DNA of 64,000 bases from Gammaproteobacteria bacterium. GTDB lineage: Bacteria; Pseudomonadota; Gammaproteobacteria; Ga0077536. Positions 9,920-19,223 of this stretch are shown here, piece after piece. The notes below the pieces were generated by a model. The model ran no database searches, was not told the DNA's origin, and saw only the letters and a list, made by a program, of their open reading frames with translations. The translations under genes and the position numbers were made by a program. Position 1 is the stretch's first letter; each line of letters begins with the position of its first letter. Where the stretch lies: the NCBI GenBank assembly GCA_009692365.1, contig SHZJ01000008.1:31595-95594 (forward strand), written 5' to 3'.

Positions 9920-10555
9920 ATGAAACTCTACGACTGCGCCATGGCGCCCAACCCCCGGCGACTACGCATTTTTATGGCTGAAAAAGGCCTCGAACTGCCG
10001 CGGATAGAGCTCAATATTTTGGCCGGCGAGAACCTCAAACCGGCTTTCCTAGCCGTCAATCCGCGGGGGCTACTCCCCACCTTGGAACTCGACGACGGCA
10101 CCTGTATCGACGAGGTCATGGCGATTTGTCGCTACCTCGAAGAACTCTATCCCTGGCAGCCGCTGCTGGGACGCAGCGCGACCGAGCGTGCGCTGGTCGA
10201 GAGCCTACAACGGCGGGCGGAGTTCGACGGCATGATCAGCGGCTCCGAAGTGTTTCGTAACCAGCACCCCCAGTTTGCCGAGCGCAGCATTCCGGGCAGC
10301 GGCGGCCAGCCCATACCCGCCATCCCGGGACTGGTGCAACGTGGCCATCAAACCATCGGGCGCTTCTACGGTTGGCTGGAAGAACGCCTGCAGCGCACGC
10401 CCTATCTGGTGGGCGAGGCGCTGAGCATGGCCGACATCACCGCGTGGTGCGCGGTCGACTTTCATGCGTGGATAGAACGCCGGATCCCCGCCGACCACCC
10501 CGCAACGCAGGCCTGGCACAGCGCGCTTAGCGCTCGCCCCAGCGCTAAGGCGTGA
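9920..10555 (+). CDS. Glutathione S-transferase family protein
   Basis: A 211-residue soluble GST with an N-terminal thioredoxin-fold domain (about 1-78) and an all-helical C-terminal domain. The cis-proline motif GLLPTLELDDG and the following IDEVMAICRYLEELYP are typical. The usual Glu-Ser pair that binds glutathione reads Glu-Val here. The active-site stretch is APNPRRLRIF, without an obvious N-terminal cysteine. The role is probably conjugation or detoxification of a reactive product, inferred from its position between two P450/flavin monooxygenase pairs. It ends one base before the ATG of the second P450. Confidence 0.88.
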   Translation: MKLYDCAMAPNPRRLRIFMAEKGLELPRIELNILAGENLKPAFLAVNPRGLLPTLELDDGTCIDEVMAICRYLEELYPWQPLLGRSATERALVESLQRRAEFDGMISGSEVFRNQHPQFAERSIPGSGGQPIPAIPGLVQRGHQTIGRFYGWLEERLQRTPYLVGEALSMADITAWCAVDFHAWIERRIPADHPATQAWHSALSARPSAKA

Positions 10556-10556
10556 C

Positions 10557-11912
10557 ATGAGCATCACCGCGGCCTTGGCGCCGCTGCCGCCGGGCCCCGG
10601 CCGTCTCGCGAGCCTGCGCGCCTACGGGCGTAATCCCGCCACCTATTTTCAGGCGATTTTGCCCCGCTACGGCGATGTCCTGCGCTGGCGCGGCTACATG
10701 GACATGTACCTGCTCAACAACCCCGACGATGTGCGGCAACTACTCACCCGCGCGTGGCCCGAGTTCACTAAGCGCAACATCGATTACCGGGTGCTGCGTC
10801 AAACCATGGGCGAGGGGCTGGTAACCAGCGACGGCGATTTCTGGGCGCGGCAGCGCCGGCTGATGCAGCCAATGTTTCACGGCCGTATTGTTAACGGTTT
10901 TGACGAGGCCATCAATCGCGCCACGGCTGATCTCGCTGCGCGCTGGCGCGCCCGCCCCGCCCACACACCCTTTGCGCTAGACCGTGAAATGGGCCGCCTG
11001 ACGTTCCGCATCGTGGGCGAAACGCTGTTCGGCGCGGCCATCGAACAACACGCGGAAGAAGTGGCGGCGCTGCTGGCACAAACCAACACCAATCCCAAAA
11101 CGGTGGCGGCGCTGCTCACCCTTTGGCCGTGGTTGCCGGTGCCCAGCAATCGACGTTTTCGCCGCCAACTGGCGCTGCTGGACCGCATCGTCTATGGGCT
11201 AATACAAGATCGCCGTGGCAGCGCCGTGGCCCGCCAAGACCTGCTGGGCCTACTGCTCGCCGCACGCGACGAAACTGGCGCAGCAATGCCCGACCAACAA
11301 ATCCGTGACGAAGCCATTACCTTGCTCCTCGCCGGTCACGAGACCTCGGCGACCGCGCTCGACTGGACGTTTTATCTGCTGGCGCAACACCCGGCCGTCG
11401 AACTGCGCCTGGTGGCCGAGTTAAACGCCGTGCTAAACGGCCGGCCGGCGAGCGCGGCCGACCTGGCGCGCCTGCCTTTTCTCAAACAGGTGGTCCAAGA
11501 ATCGCTGCGGCTATACCCGCCCGTCTGGGGGCTGTCGCGGCGGGCCGAGGAAGACGCCGAATTTGGGGGGTTTCGCATCCCGGCGGGGGCCTACGTCGTG
11601 GTGCTCCCCTACACCTTGCATCGGCACCGGGATTGGTGGTCAGAGCCCGAACGCTTCGACCCCGCTCGCTTTAGTCCGGCCCGCAGCGAAGGCCGGCATT
11701 CCTACGCCTACCTCCCCTTCTCGGCGGGCCCGCGCGCCTGCATCGGCATTGGGATGTCCCTGCTGGAAATCCAGCTGGTGCTGGCCCAGCTGGTGCCGCA
11801 ATTTGCGGTGCGACCCGTGCCGGGGCACCCCATCGTGCCCTCGCCCTCGGTAACCTATCGGCCGCGCTTTGGCATCCAAGCCACCGCGACCGTGCGGGCC
11901 GGCACCGGGTAG
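10557..11912 (+). CDS. Cytochrome P450 (second of two)
   Basis: A second P450 of 451 residues, clearly paralogous to the one at 7507. Both share the order GLVTSDG/GLVTNDG, QRRLMQPMFH/QRKLMQPMFH, AGHETS and ESLR. Here the I-helix motif is AGHETSAT, ESLR starts at Glu315, and the haem loop is FSAGPRACIG with the ligand Cys395. It begins directly after the GST stop (TGACATG), so it is probably in the same transcript. Divergence between the two copies suggests different substrates or positions of attack rather than recent duplication. Confidence 0.93.
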   Translation: MSITAALAPLPPGPGRLASLRAYGRNPATYFQAILPRYGDVLRWRGYMDMYLLNNPDDVRQLLTRAWPEFTKRNIDYRVLRQTMGEGLVTSDGDFWARQRRLMQPMFHGRIVNGFDEAINRATADLAARWRARPAHTPFALDREMGRLTFRIVGETLFGAAIEQHAEEVAALLAQTNTNPKTVAALLTLWPWLPVPSNRRFRRQLALLDRIVYGLIQDRRGSAVARQDLLGLLLAARDETGAAMPDQQIRDEAITLLLAGHETSATALDWTFYLLAQHPAVELRLVAELNAVLNGRPASAADLARLPFLKQVVQESLRLYPPVWGLSRRAEEDAEFGGFRIPAGAYVVVLPYTLHRHRDWWSEPERFDPARFSPARSEGRHSYAYLPFSAGPRACIGIGMSLLEIQLVLAQLVPQFAVRPVPGHPIVPSPSVTYRPRFGIQATATVRAGTG

Positions 11913-11977
11913 TCCCGCAACTTGCCACCCCACGCTAGACGAGCACGGCTCGCCCCATCCAGCCATTGGAGTCAACC

Positions 11978-12814
11978 ATGAAACTTGGACTATTCGGCAT
12001 CAACATGAACGCCTGCAGCGATCCGGACACCGCGCTGCAGGTGGCACAGGCGGCGGAGGCGGCGGGTTTTGAATCCCTGTGGACCGGCGAACACGTGGTC
12101 TTACCCGACCCACAGATAGCACCCTCACCGTTGCCGCCGCGCTATCCGCTGCTCGACCCCGCCGTGGCGCTGGCGTTTTTGGCTGGACACACCCGCACCA
12201 TCAAACTCGGCACCGGCATCATCATCCTGCCGCAGCGCAACCCGCTGGTGCTCGCGAAGGAACTGGCGAGCGTGGATGTGATTTCAAAAGGGCGGCTGAT
12301 CTTTGGTCTGGGCGTCGGTTACCTGAAGCCAGAGTTCGAGGCTTTAGGGGTGTCTTTCGAGCACAAAGGCGCGCGCGCCATCGAATACCTCCAAGCCATG
12401 CAAGCTATCTGGTCACAGGCGCAACCGGAATATGCGGGCCGTTTTATCTCCTACAGCGGGATTCAGGCCCAACCCCAACCGGTACAGCAACCCGTGCCCA
12501 TCGTCATCGGCGGCCACACGCCGGCGGCCTTTCGCCGCACGTTGCGGCACGCCCACGGTTGGTATGGTTTCGCCCTCGACCTGCCCGCCACCGAGCGCTG
12601 TCTGGCGGGTCTGGCCGAGGCCGCGCGCGAAGTAGAACGGCCGGCAGCCTTGGGGCCGCTAGAAATCAGCGTCACCCCGGCCGCCGCCCTCGACACCGAA
12701 CTGGCACAGCGCTACGCGGCGGCGGGGGTCCATCGCCTGATCCCCTTCCCGCGCCTGAAAAACTGCGCTGAATTGCTTGCCTATGTCGAGCAAACCGCGC
12801 GGGCCTGTAGGTAG
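11978..12814 (+). CDS. LLM class flavin-dependent oxidoreductase, F420-type-like (second of three)
   Basis: A 278-residue luciferase-like enzyme resembling the TIGR03619-type, often F420-annotated, subgroup: KLGLFGINMNACSDPD at the N-terminus, FESLWTGEHVVLPD, KLGTGIIILPQRNPLVLAKE, LIFGLGVGYLKPEFEALG, and PIVIGGHTPAAFRRT. F420 use is inferred from family resemblance only. The frame opens at TTG 11966, but the ATG at 11978 follows TTGGAG at a good distance and gives the usual MKLG start. It is the last gene of the five-gene oxidative cluster. Confidence 0.87.
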   Translation: MKLGLFGINMNACSDPDTALQVAQAAEAAGFESLWTGEHVVLPDPQIAPSPLPPRYPLLDPAVALAFLAGHTRTIKLGTGIIILPQRNPLVLAKELASVDVISKGRLIFGLGVGYLKPEFEALGVSFEHKGARAIEYLQAMQAIWSQAQPEYAGRFISYSGIQAQPQPVQQPVPIVIGGHTPAAFRRTLRHAHGWYGFALDLPATERCLAGLAEAAREVERPAALGPLEISVTPAAALDTELAQRYAAAGVHRLIPFPRLKNCAELLAYVEQTARACR

Positions 12815-12980
12815 GCCGCCGCCGTATTTGCGCCCAAAAACCGGTTAACATCCCGCGACACAGCTGGCGCCAGGTGGGCGTCTCCCCTCAGACTTAGACC
12901 ATCCGGCAACTCAGCAGGCCCTGCTCTGCCCTAAACACCTGATTGACAGAATAGACAGACTTCCTCACAGGAGAACTTGG

Positions 12981-13787
12981 ATGCAGCTTAAATACCTCAG
13001 TGGACTCGCCTGCGGTGGCGTACTGCTCTTCAGCAGTTTAGCGGCCACCGCCGAAACACCACCCCCGAAAAAAATGCGGCCCGACCCGGACAAAATCGTC
13101 CAGCAAATGTGTGGTTACCTGAAATCCTTCGAGCGTTTCTCCTTCCGCGCCGAAGTCACCGACGACCAGGTGTACACCGCTGGTAAAAAGCTGCAGTACA
13201 CCTTTGACATCGAGACCTTCGTCCAGCGCCCCGATAAATTGCGGGTCAACGCCCGCGGCGACCTGCTCGACAAGCAGTTTTTCTTCGACGGTAAAACGCT
13301 CGCCCTCTATGACGCGAAGCGCAAGGTTTACGCGACGGTGGCCGTACCGGGTGACATCGAAAGCGCGCTGGAACACGCCGACCAAAAACTCGGTTTCCGG
13401 GTGGCGCTGGGCGACTTCACCAGCCCCCAGTTGTGCAAGCACCTAGCCCGCGGTCAAACCCATTCGCTGTACGTCGGTGCGAGCACGGTGCGCGGGGTCC
13501 CCACGAACCACTTGGCGTTTGACCGTCAGGACATCCAACTGCAGCTCTGGGTTGCCAGCGGGGCGCAACCCTTCCCGGTGAAGCTCCTGATCAACCAGAA
13601 AAACCTGAACGGTTCTCCCCAGTGGACTGCCTACATCAGCGACTTGAACGGCAAGCCCAAGTTCGCACCCGAGACCTTTATTTTTAGTCCCCCCGCCGAC
13701 GCACGGCTCATCAAATTTGCCCCCCTGCGGCTAAAAACCCCAGCGCAAGCTGCGGCTCAGCCCGACAAAACCGGAGAGAAACCATGA
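12981..13787 (+). CDS. DUF2092 domain exported protein
   Basis: A 268-residue protein with a clear signal peptide (MQLKYLSGLACGG... ending near ATAE) followed by a DUF2092 domain, a family related to periplasmic lipid-binding LolA/RseB-like folds. Features include the MCGYLKSFERFSFRAEV start of the domain and the FFDGKTLALYDAKRKVYA beta-strand pair. The ATG has CAGGAG upstream. It overlaps the next Gly-rich gene by ATGA, so the two are co-translated. This pairing suggests a joint envelope function that I cannot name. Confidence 0.82.
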   Translation: MQLKYLSGLACGGVLLFSSLAATAETPPPKKMRPDPDKIVQQMCGYLKSFERFSFRAEVTDDQVYTAGKKLQYTFDIETFVQRPDKLRVNARGDLLDKQFFFDGKTLALYDAKRKVYATVAVPGDIESALEHADQKLGFRVALGDFTSPQLCKHLARGQTHSLYVGASTVRGVPTNHLAFDRQDIQLQLWVASGAQPFPVKLLINQKNLNGSPQWTAYISDLNGKPKFAPETFIFSPPADARLIKFAPLRLKTPAQAAAQPDKTGEKP

Positions 13788-14482
13788 AAGCATTGAACCT
13801 AGAAGCGCTCCGGGTTGCACTGTTAGCGACCTTGGTCGTGGGCCTAGTAGGTTTTGGCTCGCTCGCTAGCGCGCGCGGCGGTGGGGGCGGTGGTGACCGC
13901 GGCGGCGGCGGCGGCCATGGCGGCGGCCATGGCGATGGTTTTAGTGGCGGCAGCATGCGCGACAGCGGCTCACACGACAGCGAGGGTTCGCAATCTCACG
14001 AGGGCGACGTCACCACCGGCACCACCAAAAATGGCGCCAGCTACGCGCAAGGTCCCCGCGGTGGCGAGGTCGGGGTGGGGCCAGACGGCGCCATCGCCGC
14101 GCGGGGGCCGGAAGGCGCCACCGTCGTGCGGGGGCCGGAAGGCGCCACCGTCGTGCGGGGGCCGGAAGGCGGGGTGGCGGTCGGCAACACTGGCCACGGC
14201 GAGGTGTACGGCGACGACTATCACGGCGCTGGCTGGGGCGGCTACTACGGTGATGGCTATGGCTACTACGGTGATGGCTACTACGGTGATGGCTTCGGTG
14301 GAGCGGTCGCGGTGGGCGCGCTCACCGGGTTGGCCGTCGGTACGATGGTCGAGTCGCTACCGGATTCCGCCAATCTGGTGGTCGTGGGCAACCAAAACTA
14401 CTACCTCGACAACAATGTTTACTATCAGTCCTGCTACGACGGCTCAATGACGAGTTATTGCGTCGTTGATGACCCCAATTAG
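13784..14482 (+). CDS. Exported Gly/Tyr-rich repeat protein
   Basis: A 232-residue secreted protein, function not recognised. It has an N-terminal signal-like hydrophobic segment (about 8-28), then a Gly/His-rich low-complexity stretch, then three copies of a nine-residue unit (ATVVRGPEG type) and a GYYGDG repeat tract. A small folded-looking C-terminal domain follows, with a transmembrane-like AVGALTGLAVGTMVESL and a terminal Cys pair (YYQSCYDGSMTSYC) that could form a disulfide. It is translationally coupled to the DUF2092 gene upstream. Similar proteins next to DUF2092 occur in other proteobacteria, to my knowledge without known function. Confidence 0.75.
   Translation: MKALNLEALRVALLATLVVGLVGFGSLASARGGGGGGDRGGGGGHGGGHGDGFSGGSMRDSGSHDSEGSQSHEGDVTTGTTKNGASYAQGPRGGEVGVGPDGAIAARGPEGATVVRGPEGATVVRGPEGGVAVGNTGHGEVYGDDYHGAGWGGYYGDGYGYYGDGYYGDGFGGAVAVGALTGLAVGTMVESLPDSANLVVVGNQNYYLDNNVYYQSCYDGSMTSYCVVDDPN
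14096..14171 (+). repeat. In-frame 27-base tandem repeat inside the Gly-rich gene
   Basis: Nearly three copies of a 27-base unit run head to tail; the sequence is identical between the repeated cores (GGGGGCCGGAAGGCGCCACC). Because 27 is a multiple of three, it encodes repeated nine-residue blocks ending RGPEG. Copy identity at DNA level indicates recent expansion. A second tract, at about 14239-14300, repeats the codons for GYYGDG. Confidence 0.8.
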
Positions 14483-14515
14483 GCCGTCTCTGCAAGCCTT
14501 TTAGCGCCGCCCCGT

Positions 14516-14550
14516 CCAGCAACACCCGGCCATTACGCGGGGTTTGCTGG
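14516..14550. terminator. Hairpin after the Gly-rich gene, possible terminator
   Basis: CCAGCAA (14516-14522) pairs with TTGCTGG (14544-14550), extended by ACCC/GGGT across a single mismatch. It lies 34 bases after the stop of the Gly-rich gene and before the separate ABC-F gene. There is no T-run, so it may be Rho-associated or only a stabilising hairpin. Confidence 0.4.
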
Positions 14551-14687
14551 ATGCGGGCGCCCGCCCGGCAGCGCCCGTGTGCAGCGCTGTCGGGGGGCCA
14601 CGAGCCATCGATAAAAGCGGGCCTGCCACCCCCACCCGGCGCGCGGGCGGGTGGTAAATCCCCGCCTAGCCACTACACTGCCGCCCC

Positions 14688-16607
14688 ATGTTGTCTTTTC
14701 GTGATGTCAGCCTGCGCCGCGGTGGGCAGGTGCTGTTCTCTGCGGTGTCATTCATCGTCCATGCGGGCCAAAAAATTGGCCTCACGGGCGCTAACGGCGC
14801 CGGTAAGTCGAGCCTGTTTGCGCTCGTGCGCGGCGAACTGGGCTGCGACACCGGCGAGATTGACCTCCCGGCCGCCCTCACCCTGGCCCATGTTGCGCAG
14901 GAGACTCCGCCCGACCCACGGGCGGCGCTAGAGTATGTGCTGGATGGCGACGCCGAACTGCGCACCCTCGAGACGGCGCTGCTGCGCGAAGAAACCGCCG
15001 GCGGCGTGCGCCTGGGCGAACTCCACGAGCGCATGGCGAGCATCGAGGGCTACGCCGCGCCCGCGCGTGCAGCGAAACTCTTAAACGGTTTGGGTTTCGC
15101 GCCGGGCACCGAGACCCGCCCGGTCAATGCTTTCTCCGGGGGTTGGCGGATGCGCCTAAACCTGGCCCGCGCGCTGATGTGCCGGTCGGATCTGCTGCTG
15201 CTCGATGAACCCACCAACCACCTCGACTTAGACGCCGTCATTTGGCTGGAAGACTGGCTGCTCGCCTACCCCGGCACCTTAGTCCTGATTTCACACGACC
15301 GCGATTTTCTGGACCGTGTGGTGGGTGTTATCGCCCACATGGAGCAAGGGGGACTCAAGCTCTACACCGGCAACTACAGCGCTTTCGAACGCGCGCGCGC
15401 CGAACAACTGGCCGGCCAGCAGGCGGCTTTTGAACGCCAGCAGCGCGAAGTGGCGCATATGCAGTCCTTTGTGGAGCGCTTTCGCTATCAGGCGACCAAG
15501 GCTCGCCAAGCACAAAGTCGGTTGAAAGCCCTAGAGCGCCTCGAACTCATCGTCCCGGCACACGTGGATTCGCCCTTTAGCTTCACGTTCCGTAAACCCC
15601 GCAAATTGCCCCAACCGCTGCTGACCCTCGACCGGGTCACCGCGGGCTACGGCGAGCAGCGCGTCTTGGAGAACCTCAAGCTCTCCATCGCGCCCGGCGA
15701 CCGCATCGCCCTGTTGGGTGCCAACGGTGCCGGCAAGTCCACGCTCATCAAAGTGCTGGCCGGCGAACTCGCCCCCCAGTCGGGCGACATGCTGGGCGCG
15801 CAGGACCTCGCCGTGGGCTACTTCGCCCAGCATCAACTCGAACAACTAGCACTCGGCGACAGCGCGCTCCAGCATCTGGAGCGTTTGGCGCCGCAGGCGC
15901 GCGAACAAGAATTACGCAACTTTTTGGGCGGCTTCAATTTTCAAAACGACATGGTGCTGCGCGCGGTCGGCAGTTATTCCGGGGGCGAAAAAGCCCGCTT
16001 GGTGCTGGCCATGCTGCTGTACGCCCGGCCCAATCTGCTGCTGCTCGACGAGCCTACCAATCACCTAGACCTCGACATGCGCCATGCGCTCACGCTGGCC
16101 CTGCAGGACTATGAGGGCGCGCTGGTGGTGGTCGCCCACGATCGGCATTTGTTGCGCACCACCGCCGATACCCTGCTGCTGATCAACGATGGCCTGGCCC
16201 AGGACTGGCTGGGCGATTTGGACGACTATGCGCGCTGGTTAGGCGGCGGGCGGCGCGAACTGCCCTGGCTGCCCCCCGTGGCGGCGCCTGCCGTCGTCAA
16301 CGCCAATGAGCGGGGCAATGAAAAACAGCGCCGGCAACAAAACGCGCAAACGCGCACGCAGCTAAAGCCACTGCGCGACGCCGTGCGACAGGCGGAGAGC
16401 GCGTTGGAACGCGCCCAGCACGGGCGAGCAGAACTGGCCGCTAAACTCGCCGATCCGGGACTCTACGAACCCGCCCGGCGCGAGCAACTGAAAGCTTTGC
16501 TGATGGATAAAGCCCGCGTGGAAATGCACATCGAGGCGGCTGAAAGCGAGTGGCTGGCCCACAGCGAAGCCTTGGAATTAGCGGAGCAGGCGGCGAGCGT
16601 CGGCTAG
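14688..16607 (+). CDS. yheS: ABC-F family ATPase, YheS-like
   Basis: A 639-residue protein with two ABC ATPase domains in one chain and no membrane segment. Walker A motifs are GANGAGKSS (about 34-42) and GANGAGKST (about 344-352). The ABC signatures are FSGGWRMRL and YSGGEKARL, and both domains have LLLLDEPTNHLDLD. A charged coiled-coil tail (about 540-639) follows the second domain. ABC-F proteins act on the ribosome in translation. The order and the C-terminal coiled coil fit YheS rather than EttA. It is a single gene with its own upstream region. Confidence 0.92.
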   Translation: MLSFRDVSLRRGGQVLFSAVSFIVHAGQKIGLTGANGAGKSSLFALVRGELGCDTGEIDLPAALTLAHVAQETPPDPRAALEYVLDGDAELRTLETALLREETAGGVRLGELHERMASIEGYAAPARAAKLLNGLGFAPGTETRPVNAFSGGWRMRLNLARALMCRSDLLLLDEPTNHLDLDAVIWLEDWLLAYPGTLVLISHDRDFLDRVVGVIAHMEQGGLKLYTGNYSAFERARAEQLAGQQAAFERQQREVAHMQSFVERFRYQATKARQAQSRLKALERLELIVPAHVDSPFSFTFRKPRKLPQPLLTLDRVTAGYGEQRVLENLKLSIAPGDRIALLGANGAGKSTLIKVLAGELAPQSGDMLGAQDLAVGYFAQHQLEQLALGDSALQHLERLAPQAREQELRNFLGGFNFQNDMVLRAVGSYSGGEKARLVLAMLLYARPNLLLLDEPTNHLDLDMRHALTLALQDYEGALVVVAHDRHLLRTTADTLLLINDGLAQDWLGDLDDYARWLGGGRRELPWLPPVAAPAVVNANERGNEKQRRQQNAQTRTQLKPLRDAVRQAESALERAQHGRAELAAKLADPGLYEPARREQLKALLMDKARVEMHIEAAESEWLAHSEALELAEQAASVG

Positions 16608-16644
16608 TCGTGCGGGGCGCGAACTACGCGCACTGGGGTGGTCA

Positions 16645-16669
16645 GGGTGGCAGCGGCACGCCGCCACCC
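16645..16669. terminator. Hairpin between convergent ABC-F and SRPBCC genes
   Basis: GGGTGGC (16645-16651) pairs with GCCACCC (16663-16669) across an 11-base loop in the 76-base gap between two convergent genes. The position favours a bidirectional terminator, but no T-run follows on either strand. Confidence 0.4.
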
Positions 16670-16683
16670 CAATGCTAAAACCC

Positions 16684-17148
16684 TCAATACGGACTTTCCC
16701 CCGGCTTGCGCCCGAGGGCGTAAGCCTTCTCGATATTGTCCATAAATAGGCCGTAGAAATCGCGCAGCAGCGGATCCATCTGGGCGGCGGGCAAGGTCCC
16801 TTCGGTGTAGTGCCCCTCCCACGTGATTTGCGTAGTGCCGGGGGCGGCCTCGGCGAACCGCACCACCGCGACATAGTCCAGCATCGGCAGCGGGTAGTTT
16901 TCGACGATCGAGTAGACGATGACCAGCGGCGCGATGGCCACGTCCAGACGCTCGATAATCTGCCCGGCCACCCCCATCTCGGGCTTGAAACGCGCATAGC
17001 GCCGGGCGCCAATATGGCTGCCCTCGCAGCGGAACTCGGTAAGATTGCCGGGCGGGTGTAGCCGATCGAGGGCGCCAAAGTCGGCCAGCCAAGCCCAACA
17101 GTAATCGCGGGGGGCTTGGAGCGTGCGTTGGAGCGTGGCAATTGGCAT
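16684..17148 (-). CDS. SRPBCC (START-like) family protein
   Basis: A 154-residue protein of the polyketide-cyclase/dehydrase-like SRPBCC fold: a helix-grip hydrophobic-ligand pocket. Recognisable stretches are IATLQRTLQAPRDYCWAWLADFGALDRLHP at the start (quoted in part), ERLDVAIAPLVIVYSIVENYPLPM in the middle and TQITWEGHYTEGTL near residue 110. The ligand is unknown. It lies 65 bases downstream of the hydantoinase B gene on the same strand and may be in that transcript, which would suit a helper for a hydrophobic substrate; that is inference. Confidence 0.75.
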   Translation of the reverse strand: MPIATLQRTLQAPRDYCWAWLADFGALDRLHPPGNLTEFRCEGSHIGARRYARFKPEMGVAGQIIERLDVAIAPLVIVYSIVENYPLPMLDYVAVVRFAEAAPGTTQITWEGHYTEGTLPAAQMDPLLRDFYGLFMDNIEKAYALGRKPGESPY

Positions 17149-17213
17149 GGAGAAACCTCTGGGTGTAAAAAATCAAGGGTTGCCGGTCGTAGCCGCGCCC
17201 TACGCGCGGCGGA

Positions 17214-19223
17214 CTAAACCGTCGCCGCCGCCAGATAGGCAGCTTCGTCAAAGCACGCCGGATAATCGAAGTCGCTGACCGTGATCTGGCCAGTTCGAAT
17301 GAGTTGTTCGGCATGCACACCACGGTTGATCATTTTCAAGGGCGGCCGGCTGGCACGGCGCGTGGCGCGCAGCGCGCGGGTCGCATTTTCATCCACCTCA
17401 AAGCCGCGCGCCAAATCGGCGACCGGGATCAGCACGACCCCGTAGTCGTCGCGGGCGCTGGTGATGGACACCAGCGCGCGCTGCACGTCTAACCGCACCC
17501 ATTCCGGCACCCGTGCCAAAGGGTCGCCCCAGCCACCACCACCGGGGGTCAGGATGCGCACGATGTCACCCGCTTTCACCGGCACCGCCTCACGCTTGTA
17601 CAGAATGTGCTGGGCGTGGGGCGTTTCCGGGTTGATGAGCGCACCACCCGAGCGACCCGCCATGCCGCCGTTGACCCCGAAGCAGGAGAAAATGGTCCGA
17701 TACGAGACGGTCAGAAAATGTCCGTCCACGAGAATTTCGACGTCTTTCAAATAGCCCAACCCGCCCCGGTAAGCGCCCGGCCCGCCGGAGTCTGGGAACA
17801 TCCCCACCCGATGCACGATGACCGGGAAGCGCTGTTCGATAAACTCCGTGGGCAGATTTTTGGAGTCGGGGACCAGGTCCACGGTGTCCGTGCCGTCGGC
17901 GAAGGGACGCCCGCCCGAACCCGCACCAAAAATTTCACGATATAAAAAATCGCGCCCCTCGAGGTCCCGCCCGTAGAAGCCGTAGAGTTGGATGCACTGC
18001 GAATCACCCACCATCTGGCCGTTAGTGGCTTTCGCCATGGCGGCCATATAGGCCCCGATCATGCGCAGCATGCAGTCCATGCGGTCGGCTCCGGCGGCCG
18101 GATATTCCGCAGACAGCACCGTGCGCGGGGGCAGATAAGCCTTGAATACCCGGGTGAGACCTTCGTTGACGATCATTCCGGGCACCTGCGCCTTCACAAA
18201 GCCACCTAGCCATTTTGCATAGTGACGACCATCCATCACCCAGTTCACTGGGCCGGGCACCTGGGGATCGGTGCCCGCAAAGTCGACGATAATTTTTTGC
18301 GGGTCTTTGCGAATCGTGAGCATGAGCTTGACGGGACGCTCGAGGTCGATGCCGTCGTTTTCCAGAAAATCTTCGCCCACATACTCGCCGTTAGGGATAT
18401 GCGGCAGGGCCACTTCGCGCACGATTTCTTCGCAGCGGTCCATGATGCGATAGAACGCCGCTTCCACCGTATCCGTACCGTAGCGCCGGCACAGTTCCTC
18501 CACGCGCCGTTGGATGATCCGGGTCGCGCCCACAAAGGCATCGATGTCGCCGCGCAGGTCTTCGGGATACCGGCTGTTGCGCAGGATGATCTTCCACGCG
18601 TCTTCGTTGCGCACGCCCCGGGCGTAGAACTTGAAGGGCGGCACCTGGATCCCTTCTTCAAAGACGGTGGTCGCGGTCAACGGCCAACTGCCCGCCACTT
18701 TGCCGCCCACATCGTTGCAGTGCCCGAAAACCTGCGAAAAACCGATCAGCCGGCCAGCGGAGAAAATGGGTACCACCACGCAAAAATCTGGCAAATGACC
18801 GATCGTGCCGCTGGACTCGTGAATGTCGTTGTAGAGATAAACATCGCCCTCGTGGATGTCGTCCAGCGCGTAATAGTTACGGATCGGATCGGCCGTTGCT
18901 GCCCACGACACGCGGGTCACGCTGTTGCAATCCACCGTGTTGAGCGACGCTCGGTAATCGTGCTGCTCGCGCACGATAGTCGACACGGCGGTGCGCTCGA
19001 CGGCGGCTTCGCCCTCGTCGATGGCCGCTTCTAGCGCCCATTCGAGGACGTCCAGCGTGACGCTGTCGAGTTGGTCCTTCAACGCCAGCAGGCGCGGCCA
19101 ATGCTCATCATCGCGCGTGAAACTGGCCTTGCGTGTGGGCGCGTAATCGCCATTTAAATAGCGTGATTCGTCGAAAATTTCGACCACCGTGGGGCTAAGC
19201 TGGGCGCTAATTTGTGCCGACAT
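17214..19223 (-). CDS. hyuB: Hydantoinase B/oxoprolinase family protein
   Basis: A 669-residue protein matching the hydantoinase B (N-methylhydantoinase beta, acetone/acetophenone carboxylase alpha-like) family. Conserved blocks include YLYNDIHESSGTIGHLPDF, the GHCNDVGGKVAGS segment with metal-binding-type His/Asp, NDGIDLERP, GDSQCIQLYG and the C-terminal ILTPGGGGWGDPLARVPE. These enzymes act with the A subunit in ATP-dependent ring opening of 5-oxoproline or hydantoins, or in ketone carboxylation. The substrate cannot be chosen from sequence. Its start lies inside the 3' end of hyuA (17-base overlap), so expression is coupled. Confidence 0.9.
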   Translation of the reverse strand: MSAQISAQLSPTVVEIFDESRYLNGDYAPTRKASFTRDDEHWPRLLALKDQLDSVTLDVLEWALEAAIDEGEAAVERTAVSTIVREQHDYRASLNTVDCNSVTRVSWAATADPIRNYYALDDIHEGDVYLYNDIHESSGTIGHLPDFCVVVPIFSAGRLIGFSQVFGHCNDVGGKVAGSWPLTATTVFEEGIQVPPFKFYARGVRNEDAWKIILRNSRYPEDLRGDIDAFVGATRIIQRRVEELCRRYGTDTVEAAFYRIMDRCEEIVREVALPHIPNGEYVGEDFLENDGIDLERPVKLMLTIRKDPQKIIVDFAGTDPQVPGPVNWVMDGRHYAKWLGGFVKAQVPGMIVNEGLTRVFKAYLPPRTVLSAEYPAAGADRMDCMLRMIGAYMAAMAKATNGQMVGDSQCIQLYGFYGRDLEGRDFLYREIFGAGSGGRPFADGTDTVDLVPDSKNLPTEFIEQRFPVIVHRVGMFPDSGGPGAYRGGLGYLKDVEILVDGHFLTVSYRTIFSCFGVNGGMAGRSGGALINPETPHAQHILYKREAVPVKAGDIVRILTPGGGGWGDPLARVPEWVRLDVQRALVSITSARDDYGVVLIPVADLARGFEVDENATRALRATRRASRPPLKMINRGVHAEQLIRTGQITVSDFDYPACFDEAAYLAAATV

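Noticed and set aside
14096..14300. CRISPR-like repeat array
   Set aside because: Repeats are directly adjacent, in frame, and have no spacers; they encode protein repeats.
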